Below are positions 18,651-27,832 of a stretch of DNA of 64,000 nucleotides, piece by piece. Positions within the stretch are counted from its first letter, which is position 1. The number at the start of each line of letters is the position of its first letter. Source of the stretch: an uncultured Bacteroidota bacterium (GTDB lineage: Bacteria > Bacteroidota > Bacteroidia > Flavobacteriales > Flavobacteriaceae); contig CAJXTX010000003.1 of NCBI GenBank assembly GCA_913060705.1, positions 1 to 64,000 of the forward strand, read 5' to 3'. The notes below the pieces were generated by a model. The model did no database searches and was not told where the DNA came from. It saw nothing but the letters and a program-made list of their open reading frames with translations. The position numbers were made by a program, and so were the translations under genes.

Positions 18651-18706
18651 GCGATTCATTAAGGATTTACACAAAATACCCTAGTTTTAACACTCTTTTT
18701 AACTTT

Positions 18707-19819
18707 ATGTTGAGCTTTTGGGAGAAATCATCGCTACTCGATTTTGACTACACCGTCATAGGCGGAGGCTTGGTTGGATGTTTTGCCGCTTTGACCTATA
18801 AAGAAGCTCATCCGGCCGCCAAAGTAGCGCTGCTTGAAAGAGGTTTATTACCTAAGGGTGCCAGCACTAAAAATGCTGGTTTTGCTTGCTTCGGTTCGTT
18901 GTCTGAACTTCAAGACGACCTCAACGATTGCAGCCTAGATGATTTGGTTTCGCTCACCGAAAGACGCTATAAAGGAATACTACATCTAAGAGCTTCATTA
19001 GGAGATGAAGCCATTGGCTACGCCCCAGTAAAGGGGTTCGAACTCTGTTTAGACCAAGTGAACCTCGAGCAAATGGCTTTTTTTAATAACGCCTTGCGCT
19101 CGGTATTTGGGTCAGAACCCTTTAGCGATCACTCTTCAAATCTTAAAAGTTATCCTTTTGACAGTCAAATCAAGGGACTTATTGCACATGCTTTTGAAGG
19201 AACGGTTCATACGGGGAATCTAATAGACACCCTCTATAAAAAGCTCGGTGAAATAGGTGTCCGTGTTTTCACGGGGACAGAACTTATAGCTTATACGGAA
19301 AGCGAATCGAAGGTTCAACTAGAGGTGACTTCTGGTCACCAGGGTCTTAACCTAAATGCTCAAAAAGTTGCTTTTTGTACCAATGCCTTTACCCCATTGT
19401 TTTTTCCAGAGCTAGACATACATCCGGGTAGAGGACTTGTACTGGTGACCAAACCCATAGAAGGCCTTCATCTCGAAGGGTCTTTTCATTACCACAGTGG
19501 CTACAATTATTTCAGAGCTATAGATCAAAGAATCTTACTGGGGGGAGCACGCCATCTCGATAAACTTACTGAGACGACCCATGAGTTCGGAACGAATCCT
19601 TTGCTCAGAACCCAATTAGTGAAAGATTTGAATGAATTGATCCTTCCTGGATACTCGGTAGAGGTGGATTACGAATGGTCGGGCATCATGGCCTTCGGAA
19701 AAAACAAGCAGCCCATCATAAAGAAGATCTCAGACCGCGTTGCAGTAGCCGCACGTCTCGGCGGAATGGGGGTAGCACTGGGCTCTTTGGTAGGCAAAGA
19801 AGTTGCCGACTTGGCATAA
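18707..19819 (+). CDS. FAD-dependent oxidoreductase, DAO (D-amino acid/glycine oxidase) family
   Basis: A 370-residue cytoplasmic flavoenzyme. The FAD dinucleotide fold is clear at the start (YTVIGGGLVGC then ALLERG), followed by GASTKNAGFACFG, the segment that contacts the flavin in DAO-family enzymes, and GMGVALGSLVGKEVADL at the end. Such enzymes oxidise amino acids or secondary amines, yielding an imine and peroxide or reducing an acceptor. The substrate is unknown. It has its own terminator; the next gene is convergent. An imine product could in principle be handled by a RidA protein such as the fusion at 11401-12852. Confidence 0.88.
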   Translation: MLSFWEKSSLLDFDYTVIGGGLVGCFAALTYKEAHPAAKVALLERGLLPKGASTKNAGFACFGSLSELQDDLNDCSLDDLVSLTERRYKGILHLRASLGDEAIGYAPVKGFELCLDQVNLEQMAFFNNALRSVFGSEPFSDHSSNLKSYPFDSQIKGLIAHAFEGTVHTGNLIDTLYKKLGEIGVRVFTGTELIAYTESESKVQLEVTSGHQGLNLNAQKVAFCTNAFTPLFFPELDIHPGRGLVLVTKPIEGLHLEGSFHYHSGYNYFRAIDQRILLGGARHLDKLTETTHEFGTNPLLRTQLVKDLNELILPGYSVEVDYEWSGIMAFGKNKQPIIKKISDRVAVAARLGGMGVALGSLVGKEVADLA

Positions 19820-19822
19820 AAA

Positions 19823-19852
19823 AATCGCCCCTCTCAGGGCGATTCGTTTTTT
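19823..19852. terminator. Bidirectional intrinsic terminator
   Basis: Arms AATCGCCC (19823-19830) and GGGCGATT (19837-19844) with a six-base loop, followed by CG and six Ts on the + strand. An A run precedes it (19818-19824), giving Ts for the - strand. It serves both the FAD oxidoreductase gene and the convergent plug-domain gene. Confidence 0.85.
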
Positions 19853-19870
19853 CTCAGTGAGATAAGGGAC

Positions 19871-20269
19871 TTACTTCTTGGTAGTGATAATGACTACACC
19901 TCCAGCACCCATGAATCCGTACTGTGCTAAATCTTGTGGATTCTTAAGCACTCTGATTCTTGCTATTTCTAAAGGATTGATGGTAGATGAGGCTTGAGAA
20001 AAGTCTCCAACCTGCGTACCGTCTACAATGAATAAAACTTGTTTTGGGTTGTTCACACTAGAAACCCCACGCATAAATACTTGGGCGCTTGAATCACTTC
20101 CGCGAATGATCAAGCCTGCTTGTTGTCTCAGTCGATCTAAAAGGCTGACGTTTCCTAGATTTTGTTCTTCGCTTGTCTCGGCAGCTGCAGCAGTTGTTGT
20201 TTTAGTACTAGAGCAACTCGCAAGAACTGCGGTTAAGCACACAACAGCTAGGCCTTTAAAAATTTTCAT
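19871..20269 (-). CDS. Lipoprotein consisting of a stand-alone TonB-receptor plug-like domain
   Basis: A 132-residue lipoprotein: the signal ends at VLASC (Cys19), then a Thr/Ala-rich linker, then about 90 residues resembling the plug of a TonB-dependent receptor. The plug-like features are LLDRLRQQAGLIIRG, VFMRGVSSVNNPKQVLFIVDGTQVG, an IARIRVLKNPQDLAQYG strand and GAGGVVIITTKK. In receptors this plug is followed by a 22-strand barrel; here the gene stops. The reading frame ends with a normal stop and terminator, and no barrel remnant is seen downstream, so it looks like a real small protein and not a fresh truncation. Its role is unknown. Confidence 0.85.
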   Translation of the reverse strand: MKIFKGLAVVCLTAVLASCSSTKTTTAAAAETSEEQNLGNVSLLDRLRQQAGLIIRGSDSSAQVFMRGVSSVNNPKQVLFIVDGTQVGDFSQASSTINPLEIARIRVLKNPQDLAQYGFMGAGGVVIITTKK

Positions 20270-20289
20270 GTCAATTGGTTTTAAAGGTC

Positions 20290-20319
20290 AAAAGGTAGGC
20301 TTTAAATCGCTTTTTACAG
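20290..20319 (-). promoter_or_regulatory. Promoter-like sequence for the plug lipoprotein gene
   Basis: On the - strand CTG (20317-20319) lies 19 bases before TACCTTTT (20290-20297), one base off at each box from TTG-N19-TAnnTTTG. The spacing is right and the ATG follows 20 bases later. Confidence 0.4.
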
Positions 20320-20327
20320 GGTATAGA

Positions 20328-20358
20328 ACTGTTAAAGTCAACAGATTGGACTGTTAAA
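20328..20358. repeat. Paired ACTGTTAAA repeats, possible operator
   Basis: ACTGTTAAA occurs at 20328-20336 and again at 20350-20358, 22 bases apart, about two helical turns. An inverted partner AACAG lies between them (20340-20344). They sit in the divergent gap between the plug lipoprotein and the Gfo/Idh/MocA gene, just upstream of both promoter-like sequences, so a regulator-binding array is plausible. Confidence 0.35.
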
Positions 20359-20384
20359 AAACGAAGGATGTTCGGCATGATTCT

Positions 20385-20414
20385 TTGACACTACCTGAGA
20401 CTATCTTATCTTTT
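20385..20414 (+). promoter_or_regulatory. Promoter for the Gfo/Idh/MocA-S10 operon
   Basis: TTG (20385-20387), a 19-base spacer, then TATCTTTT (20407-20414), a one-base deviation from TAnnTTTG. The box ends five bases before the ATG at 20420, so transcription would begin at or very near the start codon and the mRNA would be leaderless or nearly so. Confidence 0.5.
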
Positions 20415-20419
20415 CGAGT

Positions 20420-21487
20420 ATGACCGATAATAAACCCATTAAAATCCTAGTTGTAGGCTGCGGCAACATGGGGGCCTCCCATGCGAAAGCGTATGAAAAA
20501 CATCCTGGCTTTGAAATATGTGGTTTGGTCTCTAGGGGGTCTAGCAATCAAACGCTCAACGATGCGCTTCACGTTTCTTACCCCTTATACAACGATTACG
20601 AAAAAGCCTTAAGTGCAAGTAAGCCCGATGCCGTTTGTATTTCAACCTATCCTGAAACACACGAACCGTATACCTTAATGGCCTTAGAACACGGATGCCA
20701 TGTGTTCTTAGAGAAACCTATTGCCACAACGGTTGAAGGCGGACGACGCATTAGTGAAAAGGCCCATGTGCTTGATAAGAAAGTGGTTGTTGGCTACATA
20801 CTCAGACATCATCTTGTGTGGAAGCGCTTTATTGAAGAAGCGCAAAAGATGGGAAAACCACTTGTGATGCGCATGAACCTGAATCAACAAAGTCAAGGCT
20901 ACATGTGGGACGTACACCGCAGTTTAATGGCTTCTTTGAGTCCTATTGTAGATTGTGGCGTACATTATTTAGATGTCATGTGTCAAATGACAAAAGCCAA
21001 ACCCGTAAGTGTATCGGCTATAGGGGCGCGACTGACAGACGATATTCCTACAGACAATTACAATTACGGACAACTCCAAATTCGTTTTGACGACGGATCG
21101 GTTGGGTGGTACGAGGCCGGATGGGGACCAATGGTAAGCGAAACCGCCTTTTTCGTTAAAGATGTATTCGGCCCAAAAGGAAGCGTTTCACTCACTCAAG
21201 ATCAACAACGTTCTGATTGCGTAGACGGTCACTCGAAGGCAGATTTGATGCACATCCACCATGCAGCCATTGATGAAAACAACACCTTTCTTAAAGAAGA
21301 CGAGTATATTCGATTCGACCAAAGTCCAGACCATCAAGACTTATGCGACAACGAGCAGGCGTATTTCTATGATGCCATTACTCAAAATATAGACCTTAGC
21401 TCACATTTAAACGATGCGGTTACAAGCCTTCAAATTGCCTTGGCCTGCGATCAATCTGTAAAAGAACAACAAACCATATTACTTTAA
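20420..21487 (+). CDS. Gfo/Idh/MocA family oxidoreductase (cytoplasmic)
   Basis: A 355-residue NAD(P)-dependent sugar dehydrogenase-type enzyme. The nucleotide fold opens with ILVVGCGNMGASHA, and the family's lysine motif EKPIATT is near residue 98. The C-terminal domain (about 125-335) carries the catalytic-site segment DCGVHYLDVM near residue 175. There is no signal peptide, unlike the two other family members in this window. It shares a ten-base gap with the S10 peptidase gene downstream. The substrate, likely a sugar, polyol or amino sugar, is not identifiable. Confidence 0.9.
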   Translation: MTDNKPIKILVVGCGNMGASHAKAYEKHPGFEICGLVSRGSSNQTLNDALHVSYPLYNDYEKALSASKPDAVCISTYPETHEPYTLMALEHGCHVFLEKPIATTVEGGRRISEKAHVLDKKVVVGYILRHHLVWKRFIEEAQKMGKPLVMRMNLNQQSQGYMWDVHRSLMASLSPIVDCGVHYLDVMCQMTKAKPVSVSAIGARLTDDIPTDNYNYGQLQIRFDDGSVGWYEAGWGPMVSETAFFVKDVFGPKGSVSLTQDQQRSDCVDGHSKADLMHIHHAAIDENNTFLKEDEYIRFDQSPDHQDLCDNEQAYFYDAITQNIDLSSHLNDAVTSLQIALACDQSVKEQQTILL

Positions 21488-21497
21488 TTTTCTCCAT

Positions 21498-22973
21498 ATG
21501 AAAAGACTTCTTACCCTTTGTGTATTGATTATGGCAGGCACTGCGATAGCGCAGCGCAGCTTACCCGCCGACACCCTATCCATTAAAACAGACCGCATCC
21601 GTGTAGGGTCGGAGTGGCTAGAATATTCTGTTGAAGTAGGCACTCAGCCCGTTTGGGATACTGATGGCAGTGAAATTGCCTATTTGCAATACACCTATTA
21701 CAAACGCTCTGGCGTGAATAGCGAAACGCGTCCGCTGATCATGAGCTTCAATGGGGGCCCTGGATCTGGCTCAGTATGGATGCATTTGGCGTACACCGGG
21801 CCAAAGGTATTAGTGGTTGACGACGAAGGATTTCCCGTTCAGCCCTACGGTGTAAAAGACAATCCTCATACGGTGCTCACCGAGGCTGATATCGTGTTCA
21901 TCAACCCGGTGAATACGGGTTATTCTAGAACGATTCCGCTTTCAGGCAAAGAAGTAGACCGCAAGAAGTTCTTCGGAATCGATGCAGACATCACCTATTT
22001 GGCAGAGTGGTTGAACACCTTCGTTACGCGACACAATAAATGGCGTGCACCGAAATACATTATAGGAGAAAGCTATGGAGGCACACGTGTAATGGGATTA
22101 GCACGAACGCTTCAAGAAGCGCAATGGATGTATTTGAACGGTGTGATCATGGTAAGCCCAGCAGACTATCAAGTCTTGCGTGTGGGTGGCCCAGTTTCAG
22201 AAGCCCTCAACCTCCCTTACTACTCTGCAGCAGCCTGGTACCACAAGCAGCTCTCTGCTGACTTACAGCAAATGCCTTTAGAACAACTTCTTGAAGTCAC
22301 AGAAGGGTTCACGGTAGACACACTGATCCCCGCATTATCCAAAGGAGGGTCGCTTGCGGATGATGAGCGCAACCAGATCGCAGCCGACATGGCTCGTTAT
22401 ACGGGTCTAAGCAAACAAGACATTATGGGTCTAAACCTTTCGGTTCCTACAGGCTTCTTCTGGAAGAATTTACTTAAAGACGAAGGCTTCACAGTCGGAC
22501 GCCTCGATAGCCGTTACAAAGGTATTGACAAAGAAGGCGTAGGAATGAGACCCGACTACAATTCTGAGCTCACCTCATGGTTGCATAGCTTTACTCCGGC
22601 GATCAATTATTATTACAACGAAGTCTTAGGATTCAAAACGGATGTGAAATACAATATGTTCGGACCCGTTCGTCCGTGGGAAGACGATCGCGTCAATACC
22701 CGTGAAGACCTTCGCGCCGCAATGGCCATGAACCCCTATTTACACGTTTTGAATCAATCGGGATACTTTGACGGAGCGACCACTTATTTCAATGCGAAGT
22801 ACACCTTGTGGCAAATCGATCCGAGCGGAAAACTCAACGATCGAATGGAATTCAAAGGGTACCACTCAGGGCATATGATGTACCTGCGTTCAGAAGACCT
22901 CAAGTCAGCGAATGCCGATCTAAAGTCATTTATCAAAAAGACCCAAACCAACGGAAAGCCCGCTAAATACTAG
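21498..22973 (+). CDS. S10 family serine carboxypeptidase-like protein, exported
   Basis: A 491-residue exported peptidase with signal MKRLLTLCVLIMAGTAIAQ. It has the oxyanion-hole motif NGGPGSGS near residue 90, the nucleophile in GESYGG near residue 189, an Asp in GYFDGAT near residue 424 and the His in GYHSGHMMY near residue 455: a complete Ser-Asp-His triad for S10. These enzymes remove C-terminal residues from peptides. The stop codon is built into a terminator hairpin. It follows the Gfo/Idh/MocA gene after ten bases. Confidence 0.92.
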   Translation: MKRLLTLCVLIMAGTAIAQRSLPADTLSIKTDRIRVGSEWLEYSVEVGTQPVWDTDGSEIAYLQYTYYKRSGVNSETRPLIMSFNGGPGSGSVWMHLAYTGPKVLVVDDEGFPVQPYGVKDNPHTVLTEADIVFINPVNTGYSRTIPLSGKEVDRKKFFGIDADITYLAEWLNTFVTRHNKWRAPKYIIGESYGGTRVMGLARTLQEAQWMYLNGVIMVSPADYQVLRVGGPVSEALNLPYYSAAAWYHKQLSADLQQMPLEQLLEVTEGFTVDTLIPALSKGGSLADDERNQIAADMARYTGLSKQDIMGLNLSVPTGFFWKNLLKDEGFTVGRLDSRYKGIDKEGVGMRPDYNSELTSWLHSFTPAINYYYNEVLGFKTDVKYNMFGPVRPWEDDRVNTREDLRAAMAMNPYLHVLNQSGYFDGATTYFNAKYTLWQIDPSGKLNDRMEFKGYHSGHMMYLRSEDLKSANADLKSFIKKTQTNGKPAKY

Positions 22974-22990
22974 CGGGTTTCCCCTTTTTT
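22953..22990 (+). terminator. Intrinsic terminator overlapping the S10 stop codon
   Basis: A stem formed by GGAAA plus CCCGCTA (22953-22965, one bulged G) with TAGCGGG plus TTTCC (22971-22982), loop AATAC, then six Ts at 22985-22990. The TAG stop at 22971-22973 is part of the descending arm, so the terminating hairpin begins inside the coding sequence. Confidence 0.85.
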
Positions 22991-23010
22991 ATACCTAACC
23001 ACACCGCTTA

Positions 23011-25179
23011 ATGAATCGTTATTTTCCCCTCGCCCTGCTCCTGTTTCTAGGAGGGCTTTTGGCACCCTTAAATGCTCAGGTAAATGCCAAAGATTATAGA
23101 TTGGCTATAGAAAAGATCAGTGAAAAGATTGTCATTGACGGTGTTCTAGACGAACCGGCTTGGAATAGAGCTCAAGTGGCTAAAGACTTCTTTATGATCA
23201 CGCCGGTGGATACCGGCAGAGCACGGCAGCATTCAGAAGCACGGGTAGCTTTTGATGACGAATACCTCTACATTTCTGTCGTCTTTTATAATAACGCCGT
23301 GAAAGGCCCCTACGTGGTCGAATCGTTCAAGCGCGATTTTTCATTCGGAAAGAACGACAACTTATTAATCGCCATAGATCCTTTTGACAATCAGACCACC
23401 GGCTTCTCATTCGGACTCAACGCCTACGGCGCCCAATGGGACGGAACCATGTTTGACGGACGAGGCGTTGACCTCAACTGGGACACAAAGTGGTACTCTG
23501 AAGTGCGCTTTGACGAAGACAAGTGGGTGGGTGAGATGGCCATTCCGTTTAAATCGATTCGTTACGACGAAACCATTAAAGAATGGGGAATCAACTTTGG
23601 CCGACTCGATCTAAAGGCCAGCGAAAAATCAAGCTGGGCACCCGTTCCGAGACAATTTCCTTCGGTTTCGTTGGCGTTTGCTGGGCGATTGGTATGGGAC
23701 ACCCCTCCTCCTAAGCAAGGCGTAAATGCTTCGTTCATTCCTTATGTGTCGAGCATTTCAGAAGGAACCAATCTCACCGAAGACGATAGTAAAGTAAAAA
23801 TGGGGGCAGACCTCAAATACACCCTTACTACGGCTTTGAACCTTGATGTTACGCTTAATCCTGATTTCTCTCAAGCAGAGGTCGATCAGCAGGTGACCAA
23901 TCTTGATCGTTTTGAACTGTTCTTTCCCGAGCGACGCCAGTTCTTTCTTGAAAACGCGGATCTATTTTCAAACTTCGGTTACCGCACCATCCGCCCTTTT
24001 TTCTCACGTCGTATAGGTCTTAATGTGCCTATTGTTGCCGGTGCGCGTCTCAGCGGAAATCTCGATGAAAACTGGCGTGTGGGGCTTATGAACATCCAGA
24101 CCAAAGCTGATGAATTACAGGGCCTTGGTGCCGAAAACTACGGTGTAATTAGTCTTCAGCGAAAGGTTCAGGAGCGGTCAAATATTAACTTCTTGCTTGT
24201 CAACAAAGAAGCGCCCAATACCGATGCCTCGGTCTCAGAACGCTACCATAGAAACGCCGGGATTGAATACAACTATTTCTCTGAAAACAACCAATACAAC
24301 GGAAAAGTGATGGCGCTGCGATCAATCAATCCAGACCCTGCTAAAACGGGGACAGTGATCGCCTCTCACCTTGAACATCAGTCTATCCGATGGATATGGC
24401 GTATACAACAAGAATACGTGTCAAACACCTTCAGTGCTGACGTAGGTTTCGTACCCCGAACCAACTACCATAAATTCGAAGGCTCTTTGGGTCACCTGGT
24501 ATATACAGCTTCTAAAACCAATCCTTTGCTGTCTCATGGTCCAAGCTACACGCGTACCTATTTCTTTGACCTCGATTGGCACAAGACCGATCAGGTAGAC
24601 ACCTTCAGCTATATTTTTAATTTTCAAGACCGCAGTCGATTCGTACTAGCAGGAGCGCGAAGCGCCATTGATCTTTTGAGCGATTTTGATCCGCTTCGAA
24701 ATGGTATAGCAGAATTAAAAGCCGGAACCTCTCATGAGTGGACGAATCTTCGACTTTCTTACGATTCAAAACCTCAAAATCTTTTCACGTATTCGCTAGA
24801 CGCCATTTTAGGAGGCTACTATGCTAACGGAAAGCGCAATGCTTTTATCGGTGAATTTGGCTACCGCGTTCAGCCCATACTCGAATTGAGTTCGGTCATC
24901 AATTACAACCAATTTGACCTCCCGCAACCGTGGAACGATCAATCGTTTTGGCTGGTCGGCTTGAAGGCGAACCTGACACTAACCGACAATTTATTCTTCT
25001 CGAATCTGTATCAATATAACGAACAGGTTGATCTATGGAATTTCAACTCAAGACTGCAATGGCGCTATAAGCCTGCCTCTGATATTTTCTTGGTCTTTAA
25101 TAGCAATGAGGTCACCATTCCTTCATTTTCGAGTGGATGGAATCTCACCTTTAAAATCAACTATTGGCTCAATCTATAA
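23011..25179 (+). CDS. Exported CBM9-like/DUF5916 outer-membrane protein
   Basis: A 722-residue protein with a signal peptide (LALLLFLGGLLAPLNAQ). Residues about 30-215 form a family 9 carbohydrate-binding-like beta-sandwich (IVIDGVLDEPAWNRA, ARVAFDDEYLYISV). The rest matches DUF5916, a part with alternating strands and terminal aromatic residues (FKINYWLNL) suggesting an outer-membrane barrel. A FFPERRQFFLENADLF stretch near residue 305 is characteristic of the family. The gene is ten bases before the GH3 gene and probably in one operon with it, so it may bind or pass glycans released by that enzyme. Confidence 0.87.
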   Translation: MNRYFPLALLLFLGGLLAPLNAQVNAKDYRLAIEKISEKIVIDGVLDEPAWNRAQVAKDFFMITPVDTGRARQHSEARVAFDDEYLYISVVFYNNAVKGPYVVESFKRDFSFGKNDNLLIAIDPFDNQTTGFSFGLNAYGAQWDGTMFDGRGVDLNWDTKWYSEVRFDEDKWVGEMAIPFKSIRYDETIKEWGINFGRLDLKASEKSSWAPVPRQFPSVSLAFAGRLVWDTPPPKQGVNASFIPYVSSISEGTNLTEDDSKVKMGADLKYTLTTALNLDVTLNPDFSQAEVDQQVTNLDRFELFFPERRQFFLENADLFSNFGYRTIRPFFSRRIGLNVPIVAGARLSGNLDENWRVGLMNIQTKADELQGLGAENYGVISLQRKVQERSNINFLLVNKEAPNTDASVSERYHRNAGIEYNYFSENNQYNGKVMALRSINPDPAKTGTVIASHLEHQSIRWIWRIQQEYVSNTFSADVGFVPRTNYHKFEGSLGHLVYTASKTNPLLSHGPSYTRTYFFDLDWHKTDQVDTFSYIFNFQDRSRFVLAGARSAIDLLSDFDPLRNGIAELKAGTSHEWTNLRLSYDSKPQNLFTYSLDAILGGYYANGKRNAFIGEFGYRVQPILELSSVINYNQFDLPQPWNDQSFWLVGLKANLTLTDNLFFSNLYQYNEQVDLWNFNSRLQWRYKPASDIFLVFNSNEVTIPSFSSGWNLTFKINYWLNL

Positions 25180-25188
25180 GCAGCTCTT

Positions 25189-27792
25189 ATGAAATACACT
25201 AGTGCGTTTTTTATCGTTCTTTTTAGCCTCCTTTCTAGCCTAAAACTCAGTGCGCAAGAAATCGATTGGCGCTTTCAAGACACCGACTTAAGCTTTGAAA
25301 CACGCACAGAGATCCTCGTCAAGCAGCTTACCCTTGAAGAAAAAATCAGTCAATTGGTCCATGAGGCTCCTGCAATAGAGCGGCTACATATTCCTTCGTA
25401 CAATTGGTGGAATGAAGCCCTCCACGGGGTAGCCCGCAGCGGGTATGCTACGGTTTTTCCACAGTCGATTTCGGTTGCGGCCTCCTTTGACAAAGACCTT
25501 CTCGAGCGTATCGGCTCAGTGACATCAGACGAAGCACGTGCCAAGCACCACGACTTTATTCGCAAAGGAAAGCGAGGAATTTACACTGGGCTCACCTTCT
25601 GGTCTCCGAACATCAATATCTTTAGAGACCCACGTTGGGGACGCGGCCATGAAACCTATGGTGAAGACCCTTACCTCACCGGAATGCTCGCCTCTTCATT
25701 TATCAGAGGACTACAAGGAGACGATCCACGGTATTTGAAGACCATTGCCACCTCAAAACACTTTGCCGTGCATTCAGGGCCAGAGTCTTTGCGACACGGA
25801 TTCGACGTTGACGTTTCAGATGTTGACCTCTACGAGACCTATTTAGAGGCATTTCGCATGACGGTGGTCGATGCCAAAGTGCAATCGATCATGAGCGCGT
25901 ACAATCGTTTCAGGGGTGACCCAGCATCCGCCAGTTCTTTTTTACTAGACGAGGTGCTTCGTGAGCGTTGGGGATTCGAAGGATACGTGGTATCAGATTG
26001 TGGTGCCATCGGTGACATTCTCTACAATCACAAAATTGTAGATACGAAAGAAGAGGCTGCACGTATCTCACTCGAAGGCGGATGTGACCTCAACTGCGGA
26101 TCTACCTATCTCAGTCTTTTATCGCTCTCCGAACAAGGGCTATTGAATCAAGAAGCTTTAGACAAAGCGGTGTCACGACTCTTCTTAAGTCGTTTTAAAT
26201 TGGGTATGTTCGATCCTGAAGAAAAGGTTCCCTTCAGTAGACTTCCCATAGATCTTGTAGGCGCCCAAACACACCTTGACCTCGCAAGAGAGGCTGCTCA
26301 AAAAAGTATTGTGCTCCTTAAAAACGAGAACAATCTACTACCACTAGATAAGAACAAACTCAAAAAAATAGCGGTCATCGGCCCGAATGCCGACAATTGG
26401 GAGTCACTTGTAGGCAACTACCACGGGACACCTATCGATCCTGTGACTTTCTTAAACGGACTAGAGCGCAAGTTGAGCCCTGCCGTCGAGATCGAATATG
26501 CGAGAGGATCTCATTTCAGTGACGAGGTCTTTGCTCTAGAACCCATCGCCTCCGTATTTTTTGAAACAGCCGACGGACGTCAGGGGCTGGATGCTGAATA
26601 TTACGATAATATGGAGTGGAAAGGCGAACCTGTCTTAAGACGCCGAGACGACGCGATTGATTTTTGGTGGGAACACGACCCTATTTCAAAAGAACTTTCT
26701 GATTTTTTTTCGGTTAAATGGACCGGATACCTCATCCCGCCGGCCACAGGAGAATACGAATTGGCCACTTTCGCAAAAATGGGCATGAGCCTTCAAATTG
26801 AAGGCATTGAAATCAGCAACGGAAAAGGCATGGTCCACGAGACTACTTACGCTAGAGAAAAGATCCGACTCGAAAAAGGTAAACGCTATCCCATTGAGGT
26901 GCGCTATTTCAGCGACGACTCGAATGCAGAATGCCGATTGCTCTGGACCCGAACAGATACAGACCTAGCATCGGAGGCCATAGAACTTGCTCGAGAAGCA
27001 GATCTAAGCATTATCGTTTTGGGACTCAGTCAACGGTTAGAGGGTGAAGGTGGCGATCGTGAAGACATCGCCCTTCCGGAGGTTCAAACTGACCTTCTCA
27101 AGGCCATTCATGCTACCGGAAAACCTGTGATAGTGGTGCTAAATGCAGGTTCTGCACTAGCCGTGAATTGGGCTAAGGAGCACGTAGACGCTCTTTTAAG
27201 TGTAGGGTATCCGGGAGAGCAGGGGGGTAACGCACTTGCCGACGTGCTTTTAGGAGATTACAACCCCGCAGGAAGATTACCCATTACCTATTACACCTCT
27301 CTTGAAGAGTTGCCCGCCTTCGAAGACTACGACATGCGTGATCGCACCTATAAATATTACAAAGGAGCGCCCTTGTTTCCGTTTGGATATGGATTGAGTT
27401 ACACCCGTTTCAGCTACAGCGACCTGAAGACTGCTTCAAGCCTTAAGGCCGGAGAACCCCTTACGGTCAAATTCACCTTGACCAACAGCGGAGAACGTGC
27501 CGGAGACGAGGTGGTGCAACTCTACCTTAGCGACCTTAAGGCAAGTACCCCAAGACCGCAACACCAGCTAGTCGCTTTTGAGCGCGTTCACCTGCAACCT
27601 AAGGAGCATCGTGAGCTTGAGTTTCAAATCGATCCGCGCGCCTTTTCACTTATTAATAGCGAGGGTAAAAGAGTCATTGAACCCGGAGCTTTTGAGTTAC
27701 ATATAGGTGGAGGTCAGCCACAATTTATCGATTCTGATCAGCGTATTCAGAAGCGCATTAGCGTAAAAGGACATCATTCATTAGCGCTCTAA
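25189..27792 (+). CDS. GH3 beta-glycosidase with PA14 insert
   Basis: An 867-residue exported enzyme (signal ends near SAQ, residue 23). The N-terminal GH3 barrel includes NEALHGVARSG, DPRWGRG, SKHFAVHSGPE and the nucleophile Asp270 in YVVSDCGA. The second GH3 domain (from about 365) is interrupted by a PA14 beta-domain (about 455-590, with GYLIPPATGEYELATFAKMG), and a fibronectin III-like domain closes the protein (about 750-860). The barrel sequence resembles beta-xylosidase/beta-glucosidase members. The PA14 insert usually shapes or extends the substrate pocket. It is downstream of DUF5916 and upstream of an exported Gfo/Idh/MocA gene. Confidence 0.94.
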   Translation: MKYTSAFFIVLFSLLSSLKLSAQEIDWRFQDTDLSFETRTEILVKQLTLEEKISQLVHEAPAIERLHIPSYNWWNEALHGVARSGYATVFPQSISVAASFDKDLLERIGSVTSDEARAKHHDFIRKGKRGIYTGLTFWSPNINIFRDPRWGRGHETYGEDPYLTGMLASSFIRGLQGDDPRYLKTIATSKHFAVHSGPESLRHGFDVDVSDVDLYETYLEAFRMTVVDAKVQSIMSAYNRFRGDPASASSFLLDEVLRERWGFEGYVVSDCGAIGDILYNHKIVDTKEEAARISLEGGCDLNCGSTYLSLLSLSEQGLLNQEALDKAVSRLFLSRFKLGMFDPEEKVPFSRLPIDLVGAQTHLDLAREAAQKSIVLLKNENNLLPLDKNKLKKIAVIGPNADNWESLVGNYHGTPIDPVTFLNGLERKLSPAVEIEYARGSHFSDEVFALEPIASVFFETADGRQGLDAEYYDNMEWKGEPVLRRRDDAIDFWWEHDPISKELSDFFSVKWTGYLIPPATGEYELATFAKMGMSLQIEGIEISNGKGMVHETTYAREKIRLEKGKRYPIEVRYFSDDSNAECRLLWTRTDTDLASEAIELAREADLSIIVLGLSQRLEGEGGDREDIALPEVQTDLLKAIHATGKPVIVVLNAGSALAVNWAKEHVDALLSVGYPGEQGGNALADVLLGDYNPAGRLPITYYTSLEELPAFEDYDMRDRTYKYYKGAPLFPFGYGLSYTRFSYSDLKTASSLKAGEPLTVKFTLTNSGERAGDEVVQLYLSDLKASTPRPQHQLVAFERVHLQPKEHRELEFQIDPRAFSLINSEGKRVIEPGAFELHIGGGQPQFIDSDQRIQKRISVKGHHSLAL

Positions 27793-27832
27793 TTCTAAGA
27801 ATGACTATATTAAAGTATTGATTAACAGAGAG

